Positions 55,685 through 64,000 of a DNA stretch of 64,000 nt are shown piece by piece. Made by a program: the position numbers and the translations under genes. This stretch comes from Leptospira sp. WS60.C2. Its GTDB lineage: Bacteria > Spirochaetota > Leptospiria > Leptospirales > Leptospiraceae. The notes below the pieces were generated by a model. The model was not told the origin of the DNA. It made no database searches and was given only the letters and a program-made list of their open reading frames with translations. How positions within the stretch are numbered: position 1 is the stretch's first letter; each line of letters starts with the position of its first letter. The stretch spans positions 744,001-808,000 of the forward strand of contig NZ_CP162133.1 in assembly GCF_040833955.1 (NCBI RefSeq). Reading direction: 5' to 3'.

Positions 55685-56305
55685 TCAGTTCAGATCGGAG
55701 GCAATCGATCCTTTGTATCCAAAGTGTAAAAATTTGAGGAAACTATCTTGGTACACAAGCATATCCTGCTTGGAAATCCCTTGCCTTACCATTTGGACAA
55801 AGATATTGAGAAAGAAGGAAAGAATGTTCCTTACAACGAACTCATCTACCTCTCCTTTATAACTCGGGTTTTTTTGTTTGAAATTAGTATACTGATCAAA
55901 GTTAATTTTGGTGAGCCGAGTTAAAACCGTTTCTGGAAACTCTTCCAAATGGGAACCTTGGGATTTTGTGAGAAGAAGCACAAAATCATCACGATGCGCA
56001 TCAACATAGTCCAAAGCGATGTGAAATCTTTCACTCCATGCCTCATAACTATCGTTAAAGCGCCTTTCAAAATAATCGGGATGAGATACATAGGCGAACG
56101 CCTTTTCCAATCCAGACAATACTGGTTGTAAAATTTCAGTGAGAAGGTGTTCTTTGTTCTCGAAGTAATTGTAAATATTGCTCGTGGAGACCTTCGCCTT
56201 TTTGGCGATGGTTCGCATACTTGCTTTTTCAAATCCGAGTTGGATGAACTCATCACGAGCCGCTTGGAGAATTTCTTTTCTTGTGTGTTCTTTTGGAGTT
56301 TGCAT
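55685..56305 (-). CDS. TetR-family regulator
   Basis: 206 residues. The N-terminal helix-turn-helix is clear: TRKEILQAARDEFIQLGFEK, then the recognition region KKAKVSTSNIYNYFENKEHL. The C-terminal ligand domain is divergent. A 10-bp perfect dyad in front of its start is a plausible autoregulatory operator. It is 16 bases upstream of trpF, so trpF and mutS may be under its control. Ligand unknown. Confidence 0.9.
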   Translation of the reverse strand: MQTPKEHTRKEILQAARDEFIQLGFEKASMRTIAKKAKVSTSNIYNYFENKEHLLTEILQPVLSGLEKAFAYVSHPDYFERRFNDSYEAWSERFHIALDYVDAHRDDFVLLLTKSQGSHLEEFPETVLTRLTKINFDQYTNFKQKNPSYKGEVDEFVVRNILSFFLNIFVQMVRQGISKQDMLVYQDSFLKFLHFGYKGSIASDLN

Positions 56306-56307
56306 AG

Positions 56308-56347
56308 TCCTGAACGATGTTTCCTAAAAGAACAATCTCGTTCAGGA
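56308..56347. promoter_or_regulatory. Dyad operator before the TetR gene
   Basis: TCCTGAACGA (56308-56317) and TCGTTCAGGA (56338-56347) are perfect inverted 10-mers with centres 30 bases apart, three helical turns. The left arm is 2 bases from the ATG. Such an element fits a TetR-family autoregulatory site. Confidence 0.6.
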
Positions 56348-56367
56348 TTCATTTGTAAAGTCCAATT

Positions 56368-57576
56368 TTACATGTTTATTGTATTTTGTATTAAATTTGC
56401 CACAATTCCATAAAGTCGAAAACTTCCTAACACCAAAACCGGAATTCTGCCTTGGAAAAAAGGAACCAATTCTCCTTCTGTTTGGAGATGGAAGGTTTTT
56501 GATCGCAGGTTGTCTTTGGGTGGAGGGAACTTTCCAAATCCAGATCCTTCCCAAAGACAAAGGCTTTCCAACGAGGAATCGGGCAAAACTGCCAGGATTC
56601 CTGCCAAGTCCTTGTCGGGTAGGCTTCCGAGGAGGAGGTGGAATTTGGGGTGGGATTTGGAAAATTCGAGTGTGGTCGTCAAAATGGCATCTGGATTGTG
56701 TGAGGGATCAAAGACAACTGGGGGTGAATTTGATAACACTTCCATTCTGCCTTTGGGTCTTTCTATCTCTGAAAATGTAGTGGGAACAAGTCTTCCTCTT
56801 GATTCTGGTTGGATGATTGTTATGATTTCTTTTGCATATTCGAAGTTTTTTTCCAGATAACTTTCTTTAGGTGAAGTAAGGATACGATGAAGCTTTGTCT
56901 TTTGGGCGAAAGGACGATTTTCAAATGGAATCGGAAGAGAATCTACTTCTTCATCTAGAGCAAAGAGAGCCAAACATTGACCTCCGATGATTCCTAGTTT
57001 CTCCTGACAGATGGCTTCCTTCGTGTTTCCTAAAATTTCGGAATGGTCCAAACCAATTTTTGTGAGAACCACATAGTCTGCCTCTACGAGTTTAGTGGCA
57101 TCAAGCCTACCACCAAGTCCCGCTTCCCAAATTTCCACATCTGTATTTTGTTCTCCAAAGAAACGATATGTGAAGAGTGTCAAAAACTCAAAATAGGATA
57201 AGCTTTGGTATCGCTTCTCATCTGATAAAAAATAACTTTGGAAACAATGATTGACAAGTTCCACAGAAGGTAGGGAGGGAATTCCTTTTTCTACAATCTG
57301 AAATCGTTCTAAGGGTGATAGAAGATGGGGAGAAGTATAAAGACCAACTTTATAGCCTAAGCTCGAAAATAAACAAGCTAAGTAGTGTGAGGTGGAACCT
57401 TTGCCATTGGTCCCAACTACACTGATTCGAATGGGTTTGTGACTCTTGGCAAGTGGAGTGGATTTGATATGATCAAAGACGATTTTGAGTTCGTCCAAAC
57501 TATAGTTTTGGAACACATTGAAGTTTCTTGTTTTTTCAATGTTTTGTCTTTGGTTTAAAAATTCAATCAACTGCAT
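56368..57576 (-). CDS. folC: Folylpolyglutamate / dihydrofolate synthase
   Basis: 402-residue Mur-ligase-family enzyme that adds glutamate to dihydropteroate or folates. P-loop VVGTNGKGSTS near residues 55-62, then SPHLLSPLERFQI, WEAGLGGRLDATKL, and DPSHNPDAI. A TTG at 57582 lies two codons upstream of the ATG used here. Follows aroE by about 33 bases. Confidence 0.9.
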   Translation of the reverse strand: MQLIEFLNQRQNIEKTRNFNVFQNYSLDELKIVFDHIKSTPLAKSHKPIRISVVGTNGKGSTSHYLACLFSSLGYKVGLYTSPHLLSPLERFQIVEKGIPSLPSVELVNHCFQSYFLSDEKRYQSLSYFEFLTLFTYRFFGEQNTDVEIWEAGLGGRLDATKLVEADYVVLTKIGLDHSEILGNTKEAICQEKLGIIGGQCLALFALDEEVDSLPIPFENRPFAQKTKLHRILTSPKESYLEKNFEYAKEIITIIQPESRGRLVPTTFSEIERPKGRMEVLSNSPPVVFDPSHNPDAILTTTLEFSKSHPKFHLLLGSLPDKDLAGILAVLPDSSLESLCLWEGSGFGKFPPPKDNLRSKTFHLQTEGELVPFFQGRIPVLVLGSFRLYGIVANLIQNTINM

Positions 57577-57609
57577 GTTCAATTTTGATCCATCGGTCTG
57601 ATATAGGAG

Positions 57610-58500
57610 TTATTTTCTTTTTTTAAGTTCACGGAGAAGAATGGATTCAACTTTTTGAATCCACTTTTGTTTGACTTTGGATTGTGTGAACAGTTCAAAT
57701 TGTTTGATTCCCTGGTAAAGCAACATATGGAAACCAGGAATGATCTCGGCCTTTTTTTTCTTAGCTTCTTTAACAAGATCTGTTTCCAGTGGGTTGTAAA
57801 CAATGTCAAATAACGTGTGTTTTTTGGTAAAAAAATAGGAATCTAAAATTGGATCTCCCCCTATGCCTTTCATACCAACAGGAGTGGTGTGAAGGATGAG
57901 ATCATAGTCTCCAGAATTTTTTGTCACTTCTTCCTTCGATGTTCGTTCTAACCAATATGGATTTCCTAACGATTGTTCGATTTCAGATATAGCGTCTTTG
58001 TTTCTGGCAAGGATTTGCACTTTTCGTTTGATAGAATCTTTCGACCCACTTCGTTCCAGTTCTTTGGCAATCGAAAATAAAATCCCTTTGGCACTGCCAC
58101 CACTTCCAAGAACTAGAATTTTTTTATGAATCATAGGATTGAGTAGATCTTCATTCTTTTGTAATATAGATTGAATGGCTCCCATACCGTCTGTATTCAC
58201 AGCCTCAATCCCATTTCGGAAAAGAAGTGTATTCGAAGAAGCCATGGTCTTTGAGGTTTCACATACCTTCTCTGCTTGTGTGTAGGCCCATTCTTTAAAG
58301 GGAATGGTAACGGAAACACCTTTGACACCTATATCGCGTAGAGGCTTCAGACCCACTTCTTTCCAATGTTCGTTTTCAAATACCAGATAAACAGCATCAT
58401 ACTCCGCCAGTTGAAACAATGTGTTGTGAATCCAAGGGGATAGGGTATGGCCTAAGGGATATCCTAATATGCCAAAGATTTCTGTTTGTTTTGAATACAA
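57610..58500 (-). CDS. aroE: Shikimate dehydrogenase
   Basis: 296 residues. Reduces 3-dehydroshikimate with NADPH. Substrate segment YPLGHTLSPWIHN at 14-26, catalytic Lys69 in SVTIPFKEWA and Asp104 in VNTDGMGA, and the nucleotide-binding LVLGSGGSAKGI. The start is TTG with AGAGG about 8 bases upstream. First gene of the aroE-folC-tetR-trpF-mutS series. Confidence 0.93.
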   Translation of the reverse strand: MYSKQTEIFGILGYPLGHTLSPWIHNTLFQLAEYDAVYLVFENEHWKEVGLKPLRDIGVKGVSVTIPFKEWAYTQAEKVCETSKTMASSNTLLFRNGIEAVNTDGMGAIQSILQKNEDLLNPMIHKKILVLGSGGSAKGILFSIAKELERSGSKDSIKRKVQILARNKDAISEIEQSLGNPYWLERTSKEEVTKNSGDYDLILHTTPVGMKGIGGDPILDSYFFTKKHTLFDIVYNPLETDLVKEAKKKKAEIIPGFHMLLYQGIKQFELFTQSKVKQKWIQKVESILLRELKKRK

Positions 58501-58575
58501 GGAAAACCTCTTTTTTTTATCTTATGGACTAAACAATGGCTTACCGAAAATAGGTAATAGACAGGTACAAGACCA

Positions 58576-58920
58576 ATGATTTCATTACCGCTTGCTGCAC
58601 CATCGGAACCATGGACAATTCTCGTTGATATTTTATTCTTTTTTCTCGCATCGGCGGCCTGTGCCTATTATTTTTATTACTACAAACGAAAAGACCTACT
58701 CGGAAAATTTTGGGGATCCACTTTTGTAGCGGGCATTGGTGCTCTCATTGTTTTTGCAACGTTGCAAACCTACATCCGTGACATCATCATGTGGCTCATG
58801 TCACCAAAAATTGGATCCACACAGTTATCAAACGTGAATTTGGTCGCTATTTTCCTTGGTGGTTTTTTTGCTCTTTACGTCATGAATCGAATCAACCATA
58901 ACAAAGAACGAAGGGACTGA
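58576..58920 (+). CDS. Small three-helix membrane protein of unknown function
   Basis: 114 residues with three hydrophobic helices (ILVDILFFFLASAACAYYF; TFVAGIGALIVFATLQTYI; LVAIFLGGFFALYVM). Not recognised. Its last 93 bases overlap the convergent glycosyltransferase gene, an unusually long overlap. ATG has only a weak AGG upstream. Coding potential is supported by the regular helix layout. Confidence 0.6.
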   Translation: MISLPLAAPSEPWTILVDILFFFLASAACAYYFYYYKRKDLLGKFWGSTFVAGIGALIVFATLQTYIRDIIMWLMSPKIGSTQLSNVNLVAIFLGGFFALYVMNRINHNKERRD

Positions 58921-59670
58921 ATTCGATTTCTCATACAGTTTGAGATATTTTAAAAAGTTATAATAAAAACCGAGGAGCGCGAGGACAAAACCTTGTTTCC
59001 CATCTAAAATTCCCAAACGAATCCAATACATATAAAATCCTTTAAAACAACCTTTTAGAAACGCCCAAAGGATCGAATTTCGTTTCCCTTTTCGGAACTC
59101 TTCCTCAGCAAACAAACTTGAATAATGATCTATGAATTTTAAATGGTCAGAGATATTTTTATAAGAATAATGGAACAGTGGATTTTTTAGTTTTGTCGGT
59201 TTACCACTGAGTTTGACTCGTTCGTGCACCAAACCACTGCTAAATTGTCCTTCTGATTTTTGGAATAATCGAATTTGGTAATTCGGATAGTATCCTCCAA
59301 ATCGAATCCACTTTCCCAAATAAAATGTTAACCTTGGAACCAAATATCCTTTTGTATTGTCATGTGTTTTGGAGAAAATGTCTAAAATTTCCTCTTTTAG
59401 TTTGGGGGACACAACTTCGTCAGCATCAATGGCAAGCACCCAATCGTGTTTGGTCTTTTCTATGGCAAAGTTTTTTTGATCCGCATAGTTATCAAACTTG
59501 TGATAATAGACTCTTGCTCCAAATGATTTTGCAATCTCAACGGTGTCATCTGTGGATCCTGAATCCACAACAACAATATCGTCCACAAAGGAAATGGCAC
59601 TGAGTGTACGAGACAGATTATCTGCTTCGTTTAAAGTGATGATGGCACAAGAGAGAGGAATTGATCTCAT
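58828..59670 (-). CDS. Glycosyltransferase family 2, lipooligosaccharide-core type
   Basis: 280 residues. GT-A fold with LSCAIITLNEADNLSRTL, VVVDSGSTDDTVEIAK and the metal-binding DxD at 82-84 in LAIDADEVV, then RFGGYYPNYQIRLFQ and VHERVKL, typical of the WaaE/KdtX branch that adds glucose to the LPS core. C-terminal hydrophobic stretch suggests membrane association. Substrate is inferred. Confidence 0.85.
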   Translation of the reverse strand: MRSIPLSCAIITLNEADNLSRTLSAISFVDDIVVVDSGSTDDTVEIAKSFGARVYYHKFDNYADQKNFAIEKTKHDWVLAIDADEVVSPKLKEEILDIFSKTHDNTKGYLVPRLTFYLGKWIRFGGYYPNYQIRLFQKSEGQFSSGLVHERVKLSGKPTKLKNPLFHYSYKNISDHLKFIDHYSSLFAEEEFRKGKRNSILWAFLKGCFKGFYMYWIRLGILDGKQGFVLALLGFYYNFLKYLKLYEKSNSVPSFFVMVDSIHDVKSKKTTKENSDQIHV

Positions 59671-60375
59671 TTAAGGTTCATTAGAATCACGACTAGAAAT
59701 AAACTTTTCCGTGAGTGGTATTTCCAATCTGGCAATCGTAGAATCTTCGCCAATGATGATTCTAAAATAATTGGGATCGATGCCTTCCCCTTTTAACATA
59801 ATGAGAATGAGCGCAAGTCCGAGCCCTGCCCCTTCGGAAGTGTCCGCATTGTCGATATAAAACTGAGCGATGTCGTCATACATCATTCCTTTTTCCAATC
59901 GTTCGCGGATTGATTTTTCTTCTTCTTTGGCAATGGGTGTGTTATTGATCACTTCGATGGTAAGGCCATCATCGTTGTATTTAAAATTAATTAAACAATA
60001 GTATCCTTTTTTTTTGGCCTTCATACCAAATTCATTGGACATTTCTTCCGAAAACATTTCCCGATACTCGCGAACCCCTCGGGCATACTCAGATGGGTTC
60101 AGCATGCTATATCCACGTTCTTCAAAAAAAACTCTTTTTTGGTTGGCTTTGCACGCATTGATGGCAAGTTCTTTGATGATGGTGTAAAGAGTGGGAACGA
60201 GGGTAGGGTAGGTCAGACGGTCCAAAATGAGGCCTACGGCCTCTTTGATATGCTCTTCTACAGATTTAGAGACTCGATGGGTCTTCAGCGAGAGAATTTT
60301 CCCGTTTTCGATATGTAATTTGATGTGATCAGAAATCTCGCTTGTTTCCTTTCCCATACCCGAAATCTTTTCCAT
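59671..60375 (-). CDS. HATPase-domain protein, histidine-kinase-like ATPase
   Basis: 234 residues from ATG 60375 (TAAGGA 5 bases upstream). Its GHKL-type ATP-binding fold has the N box in IIKELAINACKANQ and a G2 box in SEGAGLGLALILIM. No HAMP, HisKA or transmembrane part is present, so it is not a complete sensor kinase. It may be an anti-sigma-type kinase or a stand-alone ATPase. The gene follows the glycosyltransferase start without a gap. The other in-frame starts (60393 TTG, 60357 ATG) are less likely. Confidence 0.7.
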   Translation of the reverse strand: MEKISGMGKETSEISDHIKLHIENGKILSLKTHRVSKSVEEHIKEAVGLILDRLTYPTLVPTLYTIIKELAINACKANQKRVFFEERGYSMLNPSEYARGVREYREMFSEEMSNEFGMKAKKKGYYCLINFKYNDDGLTIEVINNTPIAKEEEKSIRERLEKGMMYDDIAQFYIDNADTSEGAGLGLALILIMLKGEGIDPNYFRIIIGEDSTIARLEIPLTEKFISSRDSNEP

Positions 60376-60411
60376 TCTAGTCCTTACTGTCAAGGTACTA
60401 AGACCGCTAGC

Positions 60412-61785
60412 ATGAAAAACCGCAGGCTTCTATCCCTCACCTTATTTCTATCGGCTTTTGCCCCTACCATTCTTTTGTCTCAAAATTTGAAAATGAAATC
60501 CGTTCGGATTTGGGACAGTGAAAAAGCCAATTTTTCTGGATTTGTCAATTTGGAAGTGGTCCAGGGAAAAATTGTCTCTATTGAGCCCGCCAAAGAGACA
60601 GCAAATCCAGACTACCTCCTACCAGGATTTTGTGATGCTTCTGTTACTTTGAGTGCCAATGCTTTAGGCGGAAAAACAAGTCGCTCCGAACTTCCCAAAG
60701 TCCTTTCGGGCTTTTTATCGGCAGGATTTAGCCATGTGGAATCAGTGGCAGATCCCAATTTGACCTCCCTTCTTTCTGAGATCTCAAAATCAAAATGGAA
60801 CGCGCCCATTCTCTCCCAAGCACAAAAACCAATTTTGTATCCAGACTTGAGTCCTGGAGACGGAAGCCTCTACCAATCGGGCTGGAAAGGCAATCTGGAT
60901 CCCAAACGCAATCGTCACGTTCCCATCTTTCTCAAAGAATGGGAGAACAAAGGGTTTTCGCAAACGGAACTCTTTTCCCATCGAAAGGAATTTGAAGCCA
61001 ATGGGAAGTTAGCAGTTGCCTACACCTTTGCTGATAAAACCAGCTGGGAAGACGCATTGGACACAGGTTATTCTGTTCTCTTTCATGCCATGCCGTCTGG
61101 GACCAATCTCTACCGTGCCCAAAAACGAGACTTTCTATGGGCGCCTATGTTTGGAATTTTATACCTTCAGGAGTTACGAAAGAAACCAGAGGACTGGAAA
61201 GAAGAAGAGTCTTCCTGGACCAAGTTGAATCCTTATTATGGAAAGGTCTGGAAGGAGTCGATCAGCTTAGACGGGGAAGGTTGGGAAGGCCAAGAGTCTG
61301 AACCATTTTCGGTATTTGCATCGCAATTCCAGTTGGAAACAGAAACCCATTCCAATTTACTCTTTGCCAGTGGTTCTGGGCATTGGGGGCTGTTTCCGGG
61401 GCAAGCCGCCATCGTAGAAGTGCGTTTATGGGAACTCTTATTGCAAGAGACGAAACAATTAGAGGAGCGAAAGAATGCCCAAAGCTCCAGTTTTTGGAAT
61501 TCTTTCTTTCGAAAAAAATCGGACACAATTCTTTCTCCGAAACGGGATGAGGAAACCCTACCCAAAGTGCGCCGTCGCATCCTGCAAACACTCACCCAAA
61601 CCACCTGCCAGTATGTGGGAGCTGATCATGGTGGGAAACTCCGAGTGGGAGGACCCGCCCATTTTTCGATCCTCTCGGAAAATCCTCTGAAACGTGCCTC
61701 AGGAATATTTCCAATTGAATCCATGGTATTGGGCGGAAAATTGGTATATACCTCCAAACCCGCCAAGGAAGGAACCGCAAAATGA
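60412..61785 (+). CDS. Secreted amidohydrolase-like protein, metal site lost
   Basis: 457 residues with a signal peptide (MKNRRLLSLTLFLSAFAPTI). It follows the layout of imidazolonepropionase/amidohydrolase proteins: an N-terminal beta segment, DYLLPGFCDASVTLS where active enzymes have PGFxDxHxH, and a C-terminal ILSENPLKRA then MVLGGKLVY. The metal-binding HxH is replaced by ASV, so it is unlikely to be a metal-dependent hydrolase. ATGA joins it to the S1-domain gene. Start chosen because the signal peptide begins there. Confidence 0.65.
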   Translation: MKNRRLLSLTLFLSAFAPTILLSQNLKMKSVRIWDSEKANFSGFVNLEVVQGKIVSIEPAKETANPDYLLPGFCDASVTLSANALGGKTSRSELPKVLSGFLSAGFSHVESVADPNLTSLLSEISKSKWNAPILSQAQKPILYPDLSPGDGSLYQSGWKGNLDPKRNRHVPIFLKEWENKGFSQTELFSHRKEFEANGKLAVAYTFADKTSWEDALDTGYSVLFHAMPSGTNLYRAQKRDFLWAPMFGILYLQELRKKPEDWKEEESSWTKLNPYYGKVWKESISLDGEGWEGQESEPFSVFASQFQLETETHSNLLFASGSGHWGLFPGQAAIVEVRLWELLLQETKQLEERKNAQSSSFWNSFFRKKSDTILSPKRDEETLPKVRRRILQTLTQTTCQYVGADHGGKLRVGGPAHFSILSENPLKRASGIFPIESMVLGGKLVYTSKPAKEGTAK

Positions 61786-62933
61786 AAGGCCCATCCTCAG
61801 AATTTGACCGTTTATTAGAAGAAAGTTTCAAAAAAAGACAATCCATTGAGCCAGGCTCACGCCATGAGGCGAAAGTAACAGCTGTTAAAAACGATTATGT
61901 GTTCATTCGAACCATTGAGAACAAAGTCATTGGTAATATTTCAGCAGAAGAATGGAGAGACGAAGTGTTGCCAAAAGTCGGTGATACACTCGTTGTTTAT
62001 TTTTTAAAAGAAAATTCTGGAGATTTTTATTTTACCACTTGTTTGTCCCAAGACAACCTAACAGAAGAAAATTTAGAGTTAGCAAATCAATTTGAAATCC
62101 CTGTTCTTGGACAAATGTTACAAGAAGGGAATGGTGGATGGGATGTGAAACTCGGTGGTTATACCGCATTTGTTCCGTTTAGCCAATTGGATGTCTCTCT
62201 CAAAGGGAAAAACATTTCGGGAAAACGAATTAAATTTATCATTTCTGAAATTGGGAAAAAACAAACCAAAATCCTTCTTTCGCAAAAGAAAATTGCAGAT
62301 AAAGAAAGAGAAACAAAAAAACAGCTGTTACGTGATGAATTAAAAGTGGGGATGTTTGTTTCTTGTACTGTGAAAAGCATTCATAAATTCGGTCTCATTG
62401 TGGACATGGACGGACTTGATGCACTGGTTCCACAGTCTGAGGCAACTTACAAAAAGAATGTAGACCTCACAACAGAGTTTCGTGTGGGAGAAACTCTCCG
62501 TGCCAAAATTTTAACCTTGGATTGGTCGACGAATAAAATCTCGCTGAGTGCAAAAGATTTTCTGTCGGATCCTTGGTCAGGAAAACTTCCTTTTAAGGAA
62601 TCGGATATCATATCGGGAACAGTTGAGTCGATCAAACCATTTGGACTCTTTGTTCGCCTAGGAGAAGATTTTTCAGGTCTTGTCCCAAACAAGGAAACTG
62701 GCGTTCCACAAAGAACTCCACTCAATACAGTGTTCCAACCAGGACAGAAACTTGAGGTCTTTGTTTTAGAAATCAATCCAGAAAAAAGACAAATTGCTCT
62801 ATCGATCTCCAAAGCTTCCGAAGCAAAGGATCGAATGGAATACCAAGAGTATCTTTCGAAAGATGAAACAACTTCTTCCATGTCAAGTTTTGGTATGGCA
62901 CTGAAAAAATCTTTGGAAAACCAAAAGAAGTAG
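61782..62933 (+). CDS. S1-domain RNA-binding protein (ribosomal protein S1-like)
   Basis: 383 residues with four S1-type OB folds: about 23-75, 100-155, 190-245 and 275-340. The third and fourth are best (GMFVSCTVKSIHKFGLIVDM; ISGTVESIKPFGLFVRLG). Fewer domains than bS1 of Escherichia coli, as in other small S1-like proteins. Probably acts in translation or RNA turnover. Overlaps the amidohydrolase-like gene by ATGA. Confidence 0.85.
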   Translation: MKGPSSEFDRLLEESFKKRQSIEPGSRHEAKVTAVKNDYVFIRTIENKVIGNISAEEWRDEVLPKVGDTLVVYFLKENSGDFYFTTCLSQDNLTEENLELANQFEIPVLGQMLQEGNGGWDVKLGGYTAFVPFSQLDVSLKGKNISGKRIKFIISEIGKKQTKILLSQKKIADKERETKKQLLRDELKVGMFVSCTVKSIHKFGLIVDMDGLDALVPQSEATYKKNVDLTTEFRVGETLRAKILTLDWSTNKISLSAKDFLSDPWSGKLPFKESDIISGTVESIKPFGLFVRLGEDFSGLVPNKETGVPQRTPLNTVFQPGQKLEVFVLEINPEKRQIALSISKASEAKDRMEYQEYLSKDETTSSMSSFGMALKKSLENQKK

Positions 62934-62943
62934 TAACGATTCA

Positions 62944-63411
62944 TTGGAAGTTGCATTATTTCGTCCAGAAATTCCACCTAACACTGGCAACATAGCACGT
63001 TTGTGTGTGAATGCTGGTGTTCCCATGTCGATTGTCGGTGAACCTTCTTTCGACCTTTCGGAAAAAGCGGTGAGGCGGGCTGGTCTTGACTACTGGAAGG
63101 ACTTGGAATTATATCGGTATTCGTCTTGGGAAGAGTTTCGGGATCAGAAACATGCCGAAGGAAAACGCATTTTTCTCGTTTCTAAATTTGGGAAAAAAGT
63201 GTATTGGGATGTTTCTTTTACATCACAAGATGTGTTTTTATTCGGGCGGGAAACTTCTGGCTTACCCGAAGAAATTCACAAAGGACATCCTTCTGACCAA
63301 ATCATTTCGATTCCCATGGCAGAAGCGAGTCGGTCCATCAATTTATCCAACGCGGTTGCCATCATCCTCTATGAAGCACTGCGCCAAGAAAAAACACGGA
63401 CTAATCCCTAA
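62944..63411 (+). CDS. trmL: tRNA (cytidine/uridine-34-2'-O)-methyltransferase
   Basis: 155-residue SPOUT-family enzyme that methylates the wobble nucleotide of leucine tRNAs. Begins VALFRPEIPPNTGNIARL, has LFGRETSGLPEEI, and ends with the SAM-knot IPMAEASRSINLSNAVAII. The start is TTG, ten bases after the S1 gene stop. Its TAA overlaps an ATG of a short ORF, and the HATPase gene follows in the same frame. Confidence 0.93.
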   Translation: MEVALFRPEIPPNTGNIARLCVNAGVPMSIVGEPSFDLSEKAVRRAGLDYWKDLELYRYSSWEEFRDQKHAEGKRIFLVSKFGKKVYWDVSFTSQDVFLFGRETSGLPEEIHKGHPSDQIISIPMAEASRSINLSNAVAIILYEALRQEKTRTNP

Positions 63412-63459
63412 TGGATAAAACAATTTACAAGTCCTCCATTCCCATTGAAATGGGAATAT

Positions 63460-64000
63460 ATGCCGTTCCCTCTCTCCAGAACTGAGTTAGAGAAAGAAAT
63501 CAAAGCTTTGTTCTCCAATGGTCTTTCGGGGAATGTGAACGATTTTTACTCTTGGGTGTTTATGGAAACCCAGAGAAAATTCAAAGAGGCACCAGATACA
63601 ACTCTGGAAAAGGTCATCTCCGTTTTGGATGACTTTGTAAAAGAAGGACTCATCGCGACTAATCCCATTGACCCTCGGGAATATGCAATCACGGACACAT
63701 CACCCATTGTTCGTAAGATGGGAACATCGGAAACATTTGTGATTTTGGGTGCATTACATTTTAATCCAATGCAATATGTGAGGACAAGGCTTGCTTACTT
63801 TCTCAAGCGAAATGGTATCGATGAAGAAATGAGTATGGACCTTTGTATTGCCACTGTGGAAGCCGTGGAAAATGCGGCCAAGTATGGCGATGGTGGTGGT
63901 GTCGAAGTCACCTTCCAAATCGACAAACAGAAAGTATTTAGCATTGAGATGATCAATACCGTAAAAGATTTTAATTTAGAAGATGATATCCAAAGAGGAA
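63460..64000 (+). CDS. HATPase (anti-sigma-kinase-like) protein, 3' end outside window
   Basis: Open to the window edge, with 180 codons visible from ATG 63460, which has GGGA 5 bases upstream; TTG 63445 is an alternative. A GHKL N box is seen in LCIATVEAVENAAKYGDGGG, and VFSIEMINTVKDFN follows where the D box would lie. The N-terminal ~110 residues hold a winged-helix-like segment (LEKVISVLDDFVKEGLIATN). This suggests an RsbW/SpoIIAB-type kinase. Function cannot be fixed without the missing 3' part. Confidence 0.7.
   Translation, partial: MPFPLSRTELEKEIKALFSNGLSGNVNDFYSWVFMETQRKFKEAPDTTLEKVISVLDDFVKEGLIATNPIDPREYAITDTSPIVRKMGTSETFVILGALHFNPMQYVRTRLAYFLKRNGIDEEMSMDLCIATVEAVENAAKYGDGGGVEVTFQIDKQKVFSIEMINTVKDFNLEDDIQRG

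Noticed and set aside
63411..63485. 24-codon ORF overlapping the trmL stop (TAATG)
   Set aside because: It has no ribosome site of its own and no regulatory amino-acid run; the HATPase gene starts in another frame inside it.

Overview
The window looks like a chromosomal segment from a spirochaete of the genus Leptospira. The genus call rests on a clear OmpL1 porin homologue (39333-40235), a lipoprotein with the Leptospira-type DUF1554 domain (8138-9409), several spirochaete-style lipoboxes, and an AT-rich genome with many TTG and GTG starts. The species cannot be fixed from the sequence alone. No tRNA, rRNA, CRISPR array, prophage or insertion sequence was found. The window cuts a lipase gene at its left end and an HATPase-domain gene at its right end.

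Layout: 1-4.1 kb holds two consecutive lipase plus membrane-anchored lipase-foldase modules. 4.2-9.4 kb has a glycosidase-like lipoprotein, an HDAC-family deacetylase, an alpha/beta hydrolase and the DUF1554 lipoprotein. 9.5-16.3 kb has a GapN-type aldehyde dehydrogenase, a MaoC hydratase with a metallo-beta-lactamase-fold hydrolase, and a DUF2079 membrane protein coupled to an HpcH/HpaI-type protein. 16.4-19.7 kb has lepB-atpZ and an acetohydroxyacid synthase gene preceded by a Val/Leu-rich 43-codon leader ORF and two mutually exclusive hairpins. 19.7-21.3 kb is amtB-glnK. 21.5-22.7 kb is a peroxidase plus OhrR-like regulator flanked by two copies of a GC-rich repeat. 22.8-29.9 kb is the complete F1Fo ATP synthase operon atpIBEFHAGDC. 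29.9-37.3 kb runs on the same strand with an SLBB protein, a very acidic repeat protein, a GAF plus degenerate-GGDEF protein and an MBOAT/SGNH acyltransferase pair. 37.4-45.9 kb has carA, ompL1, phhB, ung, an RNA methyltransferase-like gene, two EamA exporters, an AI-2E-type permease and a cNMP-binding protein. 46-49.1 kb is bioD-bioA-bioB. 49.2-52.6 kb has a GPH-type symporter, a GDSL lipoprotein and serB. 52.5-58.5 kb is the minus-strand series aroE-folC-tetR-trpF-mutS. 58.6-64 kb has an LOS-type glycosyltransferase, two HATPase proteins, a degenerate amidohydrolase, an S1-domain protein and trmL.

Most of the segment is densely packed housekeeping DNA with translational coupling (ATGA, GTGA, TAATG, TAGTG junctions). 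The most striking structure is the region upstream of the acetohydroxyacid synthase gene. It has the parts of an amino-acid-responsive attenuator: a Leu-Val-Leu-Val-Val-Val-Val run, an anti-hairpin and a hairpin whose base can pair with the Shine-Dalgarno of the synthase. It resembles in logic the enterobacterial ivbL-ilvBN system but would act on translation, because no U-tract follows the hairpin.

Other points worth attention are the duplicated lipase-foldase modules, a 40-bp dyad in front of the TetR gene, the repeat pair around the peroxidase/OhrR genes, promoter positions that predict leaderless mRNAs for lepB and the 7995 hydrolase, a probable CTG start for ung, and a seven-codon upstream ORF fused by TAGTG to the symporter start. 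All function calls come from motif recognition by eye; no database search was run.
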